DNA of 7,532 nt from JBCDCU01 sp039180865. GTDB lineage: Bacteria; Pseudomonadota; Alphaproteobacteria; Rhizobiales; JACESI01. A model generated the notes under the pieces. The model did not search any database, was not told the origin of the DNA, and saw only the letters and a program-made list of their open reading frames with translations. This document shows positions 1 through 6,328 of the stretch, one piece after another (position 1 is the first letter of the stretch; every line of letters begins with the position of its first letter). The stretch covers positions 1-7,532 of the forward strand of contig JBCDCZ010000222.1 in assembly GCA_039180865.1 (NCBI GenBank), given 5' to 3'. Made by a program: the position numbers and the translations under genes.

Positions 1-16
1 GGGATCGGGAGCGGTC

Positions 17-511
17 ATGAGCACGGTTTTGTTTCAGGAAACGATCCGGGCCCTGTGGGACTCGATCGATCTCGGAATTCCGGAATTCACGCAAGACGGG
101 CGCGTCGATCTGGAAATCGATGACATCGACGTCACCCTGCGAGACGCCGATGACGACACGCGGATGATCGCAGAGGCGACGGGAGGTTTCCTGACAGAGA
201 ACCCGTCTTCCCGCCGCGATCAGCTTGAGAAAATCCTGCGGCTCAATCTCGCTGTAACACCCAGTCATGCGGTGTTGGTGACAAGCGAGACGAACCGCAC
301 CGGAATGGACGAAATCCGCATTCGCGCCTACTACACCTATAGCGCGAATGATGTCGGGCATTTGGCGGATCTCATATCGGATGTCGTGTCCGCCGCACAA
401 ACCTATCGCACCGTTACCGCAGGCGAACGGACAGCACCGCGCGCCATTCAGGATACTGATTTTGGGCACGGCGCAGATGAAACTGAGGACATAGTTATTT
501 TTCAGCCCTAG
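17..511 (+). CDS. Class I type III secretion chaperone, CesT/SycE-like
   Basis: A small acidic cytoplasmic protein of 164 residues that looks like the CesT/SycE/Tir-chaperone family. These proteins dimerise and hold one effector or translocator partner in a secretion-competent state. The family pattern is visible in order: an N-terminal helix (residues 4-19), a loop with IPEF then DGRVDLEI (21-34) leading into the first strands, a central ILRLNLA helix (73-79), strands around HAVLVTSE (84-91) and IRIRAYY (100-106), and a C-terminal helix (111-131). The length is close to the usual 130-160, with about 30 extra polar, acidic residues at the end. The start ATG is preceded by GGGAGCGG. A TGA at 18-20 overlaps it as ATGA, so an upstream gene may end here and be translationally coupled, but only 20 bases are visible. 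Its partner is unknown; the secreted-looking proteins downstream are candidates. The family call is from fold pattern and context, not a search. Confidence 0.72.
   Translation: MSTVLFQETIRALWDSIDLGIPEFTQDGRVDLEIDDIDVTLRDADDDTRMIAEATGGFLTENPSSRRDQLEKILRLNLAVTPSHAVLVTSETNRTGMDEIRIRAYYTYSANDVGHLADLISDVVSAAQTYRTVTAGERTAPRAIQDTDFGHGADETEDIVIFQP
75..88. repeat. 14-bp perfect palindrome inside the chaperone gene
   Basis: GAATTCCGGAATTC is a perfect inverted repeat. It also lies within two tandem copies of CGGAATTC (73-88). It encodes part of the GIPEF loop that is typical of the chaperone fold, so coding constraint explains it well enough. No regulatory role is claimed. Confidence 0.5.
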
Positions 512-560
512 GAGAAAAAAAGGCGCGTTTCCGACGCCACCAGGCTGAACAGATCAATCG

Positions 561-568
561 GGGGAGAG
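561..568 (+). promoter_or_regulatory. Ribosome binding site for the first TPR chaperone
   Basis: The purine run GGGGAGAG lies 5 nt (counting from its GGAG) before the GTG at 572 and 11 nt before the ATG at 578. The spacing slightly favours GTG. The start region reads GTG-TTG-ATG, so three in-frame starts sit next to each other and the real one may be any of them. Confidence 0.55.
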
Positions 569-571
569 AAA

Positions 572-1054
572 GTGTTGATGGACTTGGAAGTAAAACCCGA
601 TACAGAAAGGTCTCTTGAAGACATAGCACAAGACCTTGCCGGCGGTGGTATGGGTAAGCGGCTAGGGCTTGGGAAGAACGAGCTTGAAACCGCACTGGCT
701 GTTGCCAATACGCGTCTTAATTCAGGCGACCCGTTTAAAGCATTTGAACTCTATTCCATGATCGTTTTGTGTTCACCGATGGAAATTGAGCATCAAGCAG
801 GGCTCGCCAATTGCGCACTTCAGATTCAAGAATACACCTTGGCGCTCAATGCAGCATCCGCGATGGTCGCACTAGCACCAAAAGATGAACGCGGATACTA
901 CTTTTCCGCTGCAGCCTGCCTTGGCCTTGAAGCCTATGATGAAGCTTTCGAAGATGTGGTCGATGCGATGAGTTTTGCTCGCGAAGCAGGCAATTCTGAG
1001 ATCTATGTTGCGGCTGAAAGACTCCACCAGCAATTGGCCGCTCGTAATCAGTAA
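572..1054 (+). CDS. SycD/LcrH-like TPR chaperone (class II), first copy
   Basis: A 160-residue all-helical protein that appears to be a class II T3SS chaperone. Such proteins use a concave TPR groove to bind short motifs of the two translocators in the cytoplasm before export. Three TPR-like units can be seen: about 38-69 (ALAVANTRLNSGDPFKAFELY, then the CSP turn), 72-103 (AGLANCALQIQEYTLALNAA, then LAP) and 106-137 (RGYYFSAAACLGLEAYDEAFED). Each has the small-residue/aromatic pattern and a Pro at the repeat boundary. The length matches SycD (about 165). The start is GTG at 572 or ATG at 578, a difference of two residues. The gene lies 60 nt after the class I chaperone, and its TAA overlaps the next ATG by one base (TAATG at 1052-1056), which indicates coupling. 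It differs clearly from the next gene, so the pair is not a recent duplication. A general TPR protein is the alternative, but the location makes a T3SS chaperone more likely. Confidence 0.7.
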   Translation: MLMDLEVKPDTERSLEDIAQDLAGGGMGKRLGLGKNELETALAVANTRLNSGDPFKAFELYSMIVLCSPMEIEHQAGLANCALQIQEYTLALNAASAMVALAPKDERGYYFSAAACLGLEAYDEAFEDVVDAMSFAREAGNSEIYVAAERLHQQLAARNQ

Positions 1055-1617
1055 TGTCTGACTCGCAAAGCACACCCGGCAAACTTGCCGAAAACCTGTC
1101 CATGAGCGAGGAGCAGATTGCCCTCATGGGCGAAGTCTTTGCGCGGGGCACTGAGAAGCTGGGTATCGACGGTCGGAAGATTTTTGAAAAGATCTCGGAA
1201 AGCGGTTCGGTTGCCGGTGCACTCGGTGTATCCGATGCGATGGTCGAAAACCTTTACGCAAGCGCGCACCGGCAGTTTGTCATCGGCCAACTTGACCGCG
1301 CGGAACAGCTTTTTAGAGCACTCTGTTCGCTGGCGCCTAAGGGCGTTGACCACTGGCTCGGTTACGGCATTTGCCTGCGCGCAAGAGGCCTGCAAGAAGC
1401 GGCGCTCGGAGCCTTCGGAACCGCAGCAAAAGTCGCTCCGGACGCTGCCGTCCCGCACTTTCACCGGCTTGAGATCCTAATCAGAACCGAAGATTGGGAG
1501 GCTGCCAAAGAAGCGCTCTCTCACTTCGATATAAAGGCTAGTGACGCGGAAAAGGAGAAACTGAGTGACGCTTTGGAGCCCTTTAGAACCGCGCTTTCTA
1601 TGAGGAAAAATGGTTAG
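1054..1617 (+). CDS. SycD/LcrH-like TPR chaperone (class II), second copy
   Basis: A 187-residue protein with the strongest LcrH/SycD/IpgC signature in this block. The N-terminal part (residues 15-65) is helical and resembles the LcrH dimerisation region. It is followed by TPR1 (65-96, LYASAHRQFVIGQLDRAEQL then FRALCSLAP), TPR2 (97-130, HWLGYGICLRARGLQEAALG, then a KVAPD turn) and TPR3 (131-160, VPHFHRLEILIRTEDWEAAK). The arrangement 'LY..A...F..G....AE..F..LC.L.P' followed by a 'GYG.CL' helix is characteristic of this family as I know it. The C-terminal tail (161-187) is charged. The ATG shares a base with the TAA of the preceding gene. The stop lies 8 nt inside the next gene, a common layout for chaperone-cargo pairs. 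The inferred role is to stabilise the protein encoded at 1610-2869, possibly that at 2978-4210 as well, and perhaps to act in regulation as LcrH does. Confidence 0.82.
   Translation: MSDSQSTPGKLAENLSMSEEQIALMGEVFARGTEKLGIDGRKIFEKISESGSVAGALGVSDAMVENLYASAHRQFVIGQLDRAEQLFRALCSLAPKGVDHWLGYGICLRARGLQEAALGAFGTAAKVAPDAAVPHFHRLEILIRTEDWEAAKEALSHFDIKASDAEKEKLSDALEPFRTALSMRKNG
1601..1606 (+). promoter_or_regulatory. Ribosome binding site for the 419-residue protein
   Basis: TGAGGA sits just upstream of the ATG at 1610, inside the end of the preceding chaperone gene. It supports this start and translational coupling between chaperone and cargo. Confidence 0.65.
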
Positions 1618-2869
1618 CGGCGTTGCCTCAGCTCCAATTTCCGTTTCGGACCTGACAAGGCTCGTCAACAGTCTCGCAGATAGCGAGAACGCGCTCCTCA
1701 TTTCGAAAAACATTTATGTCGAAGGTCAGACGCGCCCGCAATCCGCGGGAGCGGTACCTGATCCTACAGGTACTGCCCGCCAGACCGGCGCAACCGACGG
1801 AGCAACAGCCCGCACTCAGGTTTCGCCAGCACAAGCGGGTCTTCTTTCAGAAGCGGCAACATCCCTTGCAAATGCAGCAAGGGGAGGGACCGCAGACCCT
1901 CTTATGGCGGCTGGCCTCACACGTGCTCAACCAACCAGTCTCAACGATATTGCCGGATCGCTGGCGACCCTCACGACACCGGGAACAGGCTTGCTTTCCG
2001 GTCGGGCCGAAGCGCTCGCAATCGCACTGGGCAGTCTTATCGATCAATCTGGAGGTGGCGACACTCTTCCTGGTGACGGATTTATCCGCGGGTCTCTTGG
2101 CACTGACAGCAGTCTTTCAGCGCGCGATCAGCTTTCGCGGGCCATCGCGAATTTGCAAAGCGCAATCAACGGGAACGGGATCGCTGGGTCGGCTGGAGCC
2201 AGTGCGCTTGCCGGAAGTCTCGGACGCGATGCTCTGGTCAATCCGGCAGGGCAGGGCCCTGATGGAGCAGGCAGGCTCGCGACTGCAGGCGTTGCGACAA
2301 ACGGCAATCTCAACGCCGTGAGTGCCAATCAGATCGGAGCCCTTGCTGCATCACAATCGGGTATTCAAGTCGCGTCGCTTGACGGAGCGCGTCTGATGGA
2401 TCCTGCCCGGTCCGCCGATTTCGCAGATTTCATGAGAGGAATTGCTCATGCTGACGGGAAAGCAGGCACGCTCATGTCCATGGTCGGCTTTAACGCCGCA
2501 ATGATTCCCGGCTGGCCGCAACCGGCACCGTTTGCGCCCGCCGCCTCAAAGAAAGAAGCCATCCTCCATCAGATGATCCGGACGCAAAACGTCATGGATG
2601 AAAAGGAGATGATGGAGTATCTCGCCAAAATGGGTGCCAATCAGGCGCTTCTTGAGAAGATCCAGAAACTCTTCAATCAGGCCGGCGACAAGATCAAACT
2701 GACCTTCTGGTTGACGGCCCTTACAAGTCTCGTGACAAACATCCTGAAGACCATGGCACAGGAAATCGCTGACGACATTTTGTTGTCGGAAGAAGAGGAA
2801 GAACGGGAAGACGCGTCCGAAGTCATTGTCCCCAACAGATCCGGGCGAAAGCGGTTCTTCGTCAACTGA
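1610..2869 (+). CDS. Putative T3SS translocator or secreted substrate (unrecognised)
   Basis: I do not recognise this 419-residue protein by sequence. The N-terminus (MVSGVASAPISVSDLTRL) is Ser/Val-rich with little charge and no Sec-type signal peptide, which fits a T3SS export signal. Residues 45-270 are low-complexity, rich in Ala, Gly, Ser and Thr and probably flexible. A short apolar stretch spans 286-302 (GTLMSMVGFNAAMIPGW), followed by a Pro/Ala segment. Residues 314-392 are predicted helices, including a strongly hydrophobic one at 364-382 (LTFWLTALTSLVTNILKTM) that could insert into a membrane. An acidic run (E394-E398) and a basic tail (RSGRKRFF) end the protein. There is no cysteine. 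It overlaps the TPR chaperone gene by 8 nt, as translocators and their class II chaperones are often neighbours. By analogy with YopB/YopD it may be a translocon pore subunit, with only one convincing membrane segment. An effector or a rod/ruler-type substrate is possible instead. Confidence 0.5.
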   Translation: MVSGVASAPISVSDLTRLVNSLADSENALLISKNIYVEGQTRPQSAGAVPDPTGTARQTGATDGATARTQVSPAQAGLLSEAATSLANAARGGTADPLMAAGLTRAQPTSLNDIAGSLATLTTPGTGLLSGRAEALAIALGSLIDQSGGGDTLPGDGFIRGSLGTDSSLSARDQLSRAIANLQSAINGNGIAGSAGASALAGSLGRDALVNPAGQGPDGAGRLATAGVATNGNLNAVSANQIGALAASQSGIQVASLDGARLMDPARSADFADFMRGIAHADGKAGTLMSMVGFNAAMIPGWPQPAPFAPAASKKEAILHQMIRTQNVMDEKEMMEYLAKMGANQALLEKIQKLFNQAGDKIKLTFWLTALTSLVTNILKTMAQEIADDILLSEEEEEREDASEVIVPNRSGRKRFFVN

Positions 2870-2977
2870 TTTGCCAAAAAATGGCTTTCCAGTATTCTTT
2901 GACACAAAGGGCTCTCGGCAATGCGGGCATGTTAGCCGCAACACAGACTCATGACCGGGGCTTAAGGAGATACCGAC
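2870..2977 (+). other. Intergenic spacer between the two putative secreted proteins
   Basis: This 108-base gap is the longest non-coding stretch in the window. It holds a small perfect inverted repeat CTTTG-ACA-CAAAG (2897-2909) and a weak GCCA/TGGC stem around an A run (2873-2885). A TTGACA at 2899-2904 looks like a -35 box, but no acceptable -10 box lies 16-18 nt downstream, so I do not call a promoter. Neither hairpin is followed by a proper T run, so I do not call a terminator. Expression of the downstream gene from the same transcript is the simplest reading; RNA processing here could set different levels. Confidence 0.5.
2964..2969 (+). promoter_or_regulatory. Strong ribosome binding site for the coiled-coil protein
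   Basis: AAGGAG lies 8 nt before the ATG at 2978. It is the best Shine-Dalgarno match on the plus strand of this window and fixes the start. It suggests the coiled-coil protein is made in large amounts. Confidence 0.85.
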
Positions 2978-4210
2978 ATGTCAGGGCTCACTTCCGGCGT
3001 CACGAACACAATTCCGGCGCAGCAGCTTCTGAACACCGCCAATCAGGTTCAGACCCAAAACACAGAAGAAACAGCCAACGAACAAGCGACCCAGCCGATC
3101 GCTGGCAACAATAGCGGGCTTCTGCAAAACTTCATTTTGCCGCGTGGCTCCCTTGCGGGCCTCGGCCTGCGGACGCCCCGCAACCAGGGCGATACAGAGG
3201 TGCTTCTCGCTGAGGTCACGCTCATTCTCGAAGGCTTGCAAGACGACAATGACAGTCAAAGAGCGGAGGCGGAAGCCAATTCAAATCGCATCAAGCTCAG
3301 TGATGTCCTTGCAGTTCAGAGCCAGGTAGCGGCTGAACAGGCGAAGCTCGCATCATTTGAGGCTGAGAAGCAGGCGAACCTGACGAAAATCTCAACTCTT
3401 GAAACAGAACGGGCAAACCTCGTAACCGAAAAGGGCACTCTGGAAAGCGAGCGCGGCACCTTATCGACAGAGCGGATAACGCTTGCAGAAGAAAAGGCCA
3501 CGAACACGGCCCGCATTGGCGTGATCGACACGCGCGTCACTCAGATCAATGCACAAATCCAAGCACTGGAAGCCATGGATAAACCGCCCCAGAGCCAGAT
3601 CAATACCCTTAAGGCGGAACGCACCGCTCTTTTGAGTGAAAAGGCAACGAAAGAAGCGCGCAACACGGTAATCGACACCAGAATAGCTGCCATCGATACC
3701 CGGATTGCAGAGATTGATGCCCGCATCACGGCAATCGATACAAGGCTTGGCGAAATCGATACGGAAATAACGAACCTTCAAGCGCGCAATGTGGAACTCG
3801 ATGGCCTGATCGCGGCGACCGAGTCGGAGATTCTCACGCTTGAGACAACGATCACTCAGTTGACGTTGCTGGTTGCGGCGGCCGTTGCTGATTCCGTTGA
3901 GGTCGATACCGAAGAGACCCAGGAAGAGAACGAGGAAGTCGAAGTCGAGCAGCGCCTGACGGATATTCTGCCGGAGTTTCAGGAAATTCTTGAGATTGAC
4001 CTGGAAGACGTGAAGGTCGAGGATTTCCTGAGTGAACTCGGGATTGATGGAGTGGAGGTCGAAATTGCGGTTGAGCAAACCTTTGCTCTTCTCGGCAGCT
4101 TCTATGAAGCCCTCGGTGTCTTCCTCCAGCTTGCCGATCTTGTTGAACTGGATCTCGATTCAGTCGCACGCGCCAACAATAAAGAACAGCGCATGCAGCT
4201 TGCCCTCTAA
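2978..4210 (+). CDS. Heptad-repeat coiled-coil protein, putative T3SS translocator or secreted substrate
   Basis: A 410-residue acidic protein that I do not recognise. The N-terminus (1-50) is rich in Ser, Thr, Asn and Gln with almost no basic residues, as expected for a T3SS export signal. Residues about 104-200 form a long coiled coil, including five near-perfect (T/S/E)E(R/K)xxLx-type heptads at 143-177. A PP pair at 203-204 breaks the helix. A second coiled coil (about 206-298) contains five IDTRIxx heptads (232-266) with Ile at both core positions. A short apolar stretch (292-304) is followed by a very acidic segment (307-325) and an amphipathic, hydrophobic C-terminal region (364-392). 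The protein has no Cys, His or Trp. It is the last gene before the terminator at 4231. Coiled coil followed by hydrophobic segments recalls IpaB/SipB-type translocators, and a helical hairpin recalls tip proteins, but neither identity is proven. An effector is also possible. Confidence 0.5.
   Translation: MSGLTSGVTNTIPAQQLLNTANQVQTQNTEETANEQATQPIAGNNSGLLQNFILPRGSLAGLGLRTPRNQGDTEVLLAEVTLILEGLQDDNDSQRAEAEANSNRIKLSDVLAVQSQVAAEQAKLASFEAEKQANLTKISTLETERANLVTEKGTLESERGTLSTERITLAEEKATNTARIGVIDTRVTQINAQIQALEAMDKPPQSQINTLKAERTALLSEKATKEARNTVIDTRIAAIDTRIAEIDARITAIDTRLGEIDTEITNLQARNVELDGLIAATESEILTLETTITQLTLLVAAAVADSVEVDTEETQEENEEVEVEQRLTDILPEFQEILEIDLEDVKVEDFLSELGIDGVEVEIAVEQTFALLGSFYEALGVFLQLADLVELDLDSVARANNKEQRMQLAL
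3404..3529 (+). repeat. Heptad array A (21-bp periodic coding repeat)
   Basis: Residues 143-184 of the coiled-coil protein fall into consecutive seven-residue units: TERANLV, TEKGTLE, SERGTLS, TERITLA, EEKATNT, ARIGVID. The first four match closely and the later ones drift. The DNA period is therefore 21 bp, with synonymous divergence between units. Confidence 0.85.
3464..3694 (+). repeat. Internal duplication of 28 residues offset by 49 residues
   Basis: Residues 163-190 (3464-3547) and 212-239 (3611-3694) of the coiled-coil protein align without gaps. I count 15 identities of 28, including ER, EKAT, AR and VIDTR. The offset of 49 residues is exactly seven heptads, so the duplication keeps the coiled-coil register. 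The proline break (203-204) lies between the copies. Confidence 0.7.
3671..3775 (+). repeat. Heptad array B (IDTRIxx repeats)
   Basis: Residues 232-266 read as five tandem units: IDTRIAA, IDTRIAE, IDARITA, IDTRLGE, IDTEITN. Ile/Leu recur with 4-3 spacing, the pattern of a coiled-coil core, and Arg/Glu flank it. The codons differ between units (atcgac, atcgat, attgat), so these are not very recent slippage copies. Confidence 0.9.
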
Positions 4211-4230
4211 GGCAGACGAGTACGACTAGG

Positions 4231-4260
4231 GGCGGTGCTCATGAGAGCGCCGCCTTTTTT
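4231..4260 (+). terminator. Rho-independent terminator of the chaperone/substrate operon
   Basis: A 10-bp stem (GGCGGTGCTC pairs with GAGCGCCGCC, one G-T wobble) encloses an ATGA loop and is followed directly by TTTTTT. It begins 20 nt after the stop of the coiled-coil gene and ends 13 nt short of the sctU stop on the other strand. Read on the minus strand the hairpin has no T run after it, so it is expected to act on plus-strand transcripts only. Confidence 0.93.
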
Positions 4261-4273
4261 GTTGTCAGAAGTC

Positions 4274-5452
4274 TCAGTGATGGCCAAAGCGGAAGGCTTT
4301 TTCAGACCCCTTCTGATCGCGGGCGGGATTTGACGGATCGCGCACGCGATGGTCACCCGCTTCCATATCAATCACGCCGTGCGTCAACGGCTCCTTGTAG
4401 AGCCTCGCCTTATTGTGTGAAACCCACGTCAGGATCTCTGCAACGGCATCGAAGAGTTCATCGGGAACATACTCGTTCACATCCGTATCTGCGAAGAGGT
4501 TACGCGCGAGCGGTACGTTGCGGAACACAGGCACGCCGGACGCTTCAGCCTCGGCCCGAAGGCGGGCTGCATTCAGATTGCGCCCTTTCGCAACAACAAT
4601 CGGAAGTGGCGTCACCTCAGGCCGATAATCGATTGCAATCGCGAGATGCGTTGGATTGACGACAAGAGCCGTCGATTTCTTTGTCCGCTCAACGCCGTCG
4701 CTCATGACGAGTTCCTGGGCAAGCTGTTTGCGCTGGCCTTTGATGATCGGATCACCTTCGCTTTCCTTGAACTCCCGCTTCACTTCCTCCTTGGTCATCA
4801 TCAGGCTCTTCGTGTGGGAATGGCGCTGGTACATGAAATCAAAAACCGCGACGATCACGAAGGCGAGGGCAGAGAACAGCAACGTGCTGAGAAGAATCGA
4901 TTCAGTCACCTGCAACATGCACGGCATACCGCACTCAACGGAATTGACGTAAGGCTGGATGGCATCCCGGATCACGATGAAAAGCAGGACTGACAGAAAG
5001 ATGATTTTGACGATGGACTTCAGGATTTCGACGATCTGCTTCATGGAGAAGATTCGCTTGAAGCCCTGAACAGGGTCGACCTTTTCCAGTTTCGGATTGA
5101 CGTTTTCCATGGCAAAAATCGTCCCGAACTGAAGGTAGTTCGCGAAAACACCGGAAAGAATGGTCACTGCGATGATCGGAAGAAGGATCGCAACACCGTC
5201 GTCAAAGGCGACCCGGATCCCTTGAAAGGCACTCGTCTGGAAATCCTGACCATGAAACGATGCGATATGGTCAATGAGGGCAACCAGCCGGTTAAAGATG
5301 GAGTCCCACATAATCCAGATATAGGCGATCACGCTCATCAGAGAGACAGTGGTGACGACCTCCTGACTGCGTGCAACTTGACCCTTTTGCCGCGAATCAC
5401 GGATCTTTTTCGGGGTCGGCTGTTCGGTTTTTTCGCCGCTCGGTTGGCTCAT
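4274..5452 (-). CDS. sctU: T3SS export apparatus switch protein SctU (YscU/FlhB family)
   Basis: Inner-membrane protein of the export apparatus that cleaves itself and switches export from needle subunits to translocators and effectors. The N-terminus (GEKTEQPTPKKIRDSRQKGQ, residues 6-25) matches the YscU family start almost exactly. Four membrane segments lie at about 33-50, 86-108, 146-166 and 186-206. The cytoplasmic domain carries the autocleavage motif NPTH at 266-269, intact and near the position in YscU (263-266 as I recall), then a VVAKG segment (286-290) and a PVFRNVPLAR stretch (308-317). Total length is 392 residues against about 354 for YscU. The excess is a C-terminal tail of roughly 35 polar, charged residues ending in FRFGHH. 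The periplasmic or loop cysteines C174 and C178 are close together. The ATG overlaps the sctT stop by 4 nt (ATGA), so the two are coupled. It is the last gene of the sctQRSTU block and has no terminator of its own that I can see. Confidence 0.97.
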   Translation of the reverse strand: MSQPSGEKTEQPTPKKIRDSRQKGQVARSQEVVTTVSLMSVIAYIWIMWDSIFNRLVALIDHIASFHGQDFQTSAFQGIRVAFDDGVAILLPIIAVTILSGVFANYLQFGTIFAMENVNPKLEKVDPVQGFKRIFSMKQIVEILKSIVKIIFLSVLLFIVIRDAIQPYVNSVECGMPCMLQVTESILLSTLLFSALAFVIVAVFDFMYQRHSHTKSLMMTKEEVKREFKESEGDPIIKGQRKQLAQELVMSDGVERTKKSTALVVNPTHLAIAIDYRPEVTPLPIVVAKGRNLNAARLRAEAEASGVPVFRNVPLARNLFADTDVNEYVPDELFDAVAEILTWVSHNKARLYKEPLTHGVIDMEAGDHRVRDPSNPARDQKGSEKAFRFGHH

Positions 5453-6309
5453 CGCGCCTGATCTCCGGTATCGCGCTCCTCAGCGTCCTGTTGGTCCAGC
5501 AACGTTTCACCACCTTCAAGCAGCTTATAAAGCTGATCGGTGTAGACATGGAAATAAGACTGCCGGTCCGCAGCGTACGGGAACAGAATACTTGAATAGA
5601 AAATCAGAATCAAAATTGCGATACCGCTCTTGATCGGCATTGCCAGAATAAAGACCTGAATTTGCGGTGCAAAACGGCTGACAAGGGCCAATGCGAATTC
5701 AGCCAGGAACATGATCGCAATGACGGGCGCTGCGATGATGAACATCGTCCGCATGCCAAAGTCCAGAATACCCAGGACCAGTTCCGGGAAGTCTGGTGCA
5801 ATGATTGGAACCGCTTTCGTGATCGGCCACATCACGTAGCTCGTATAGAGAATGTCAAGGATGACCAGAAAGCCACCGATCGAAAAGAAATAGGTCAGGA
5901 ACGCCTGCGAGAAAAGATTTCCAAGCGGTGAAGTCTCGTGCCCTTGGAGCGGGTCGATACTCGCCGCAATCGCGGCACCACGCTGGTTGTCGATAAGGTC
6001 GCCGGCCGCTGCGACCGCCCAGAAGATCCAGCCGATCATATAACCGAACAAAAACCCGATCACGAATTCCTTGGCAAAGAAATAGGCATAGGAATTCAGT
6101 GTCCGTTCGACATCACCAACCGTTGCGTAAGTGACGGGAATTACCGGAATAGCGATAATCAGAATCGCAGCGTTGCGGGCGAGCCTTGGAACGGAACCAG
6201 GCGTCAAAACCTGGGCCGTTGCGATAAAGGCGTAGATTCTTGGCAGACACAATGCGACCGCTACGAGGTAATCCTCGTAAAGCTTGAACATTCCGACAAT
6301 AACGTCCAC
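5449..6309 (-). CDS. sctT: T3SS export gate protein SctT (YscT/FliR family)
   Basis: A multi-span inner-membrane protein of 286 residues that assembles with SctR and SctS into the helical export gate above the inner membrane. Hydrophobic segments are seen at about 12-35, 45-63, 75-101, 136-160, 176-212 and 217-246. Family landmarks include GDLIDNQRGAA (103-113), the SIDP turn (117-120) and PQIQVFILAMPIKS (215-228). The C-terminal 40 residues are hydrophilic, as in relatives. Start choice: an in-frame TAA lies 15 nt upstream of the GTG at 6309, so the start is this GTG (preceded by AAAGGCGG with 6-nt spacing) or, less likely, the ATG six codons later. It follows sctS by 19 nt and overlaps sctU by 4 nt. 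Confidence 0.96.
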   Translation of the reverse strand: MDVIVGMFKLYEDYLVAVALCLPRIYAFIATAQVLTPGSVPRLARNAAILIIAIPVIPVTYATVGDVERTLNSYAYFFAKEFVIGFLFGYMIGWIFWAVAAAGDLIDNQRGAAIAASIDPLQGHETSPLGNLFSQAFLTYFFSIGGFLVILDILYTSYVMWPITKAVPIIAPDFPELVLGILDFGMRTMFIIAAPVIAIMFLAEFALALVSRFAPQIQVFILAMPIKSGIAILILIFYSSILFPYAADRQSYFHVYTDQLYKLLEGGETLLDQQDAEERDTGDQAR

Positions 6310-6328
6310 CGGGCGCCGCCTTTAGTCG

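Noticed and set aside
515..538. Minus-strand terminator-like GGCG...CGCC stem followed by seven Ts
   Set aside because: The stem is only 4-5 bp and no minus-strand gene ends nearby. On the plus strand the A run precedes the stem, so it cannot terminate that transcript.
1716..2321. Plus-strand open frame (201 codons) inside the 419-residue gene
   Set aside because: It lies in another frame of a low-complexity gene, has no good ribosome binding site, and its product is Arg/Gln/Leu-rich without domain pattern.
2899..2904. TTGACA resembling a -35 promoter box
   Set aside because: No sequence resembling TATAAT lies at the right distance, and the hexamer is part of a small inverted repeat.
2881..3114. 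Short open frame beginning in the 2870-2977 spacer
   Set aside because: No ribosome binding site precedes it, most of it overlaps the coiled-coil gene in a different frame, and the Arg/His-rich composition is typical of a shadow frame.
3404..3775. CRISPR array or mobile-element repeats
   Set aside because: The 21-bp periodicity is coding, imperfect at synonymous sites and without spacers; no transposase or terminal inverted repeats are present in the window.
3461..4078. Long minus-strand open frame (205 codons) opposite the coiled-coil gene
   Set aside because: Its length comes from the repetitive codons of the heptad arrays on the other strand. The product is Arg/Cys/Phe-rich without a recognisable fold, and the plus-strand gene has a strong ribosome binding site and terminator.
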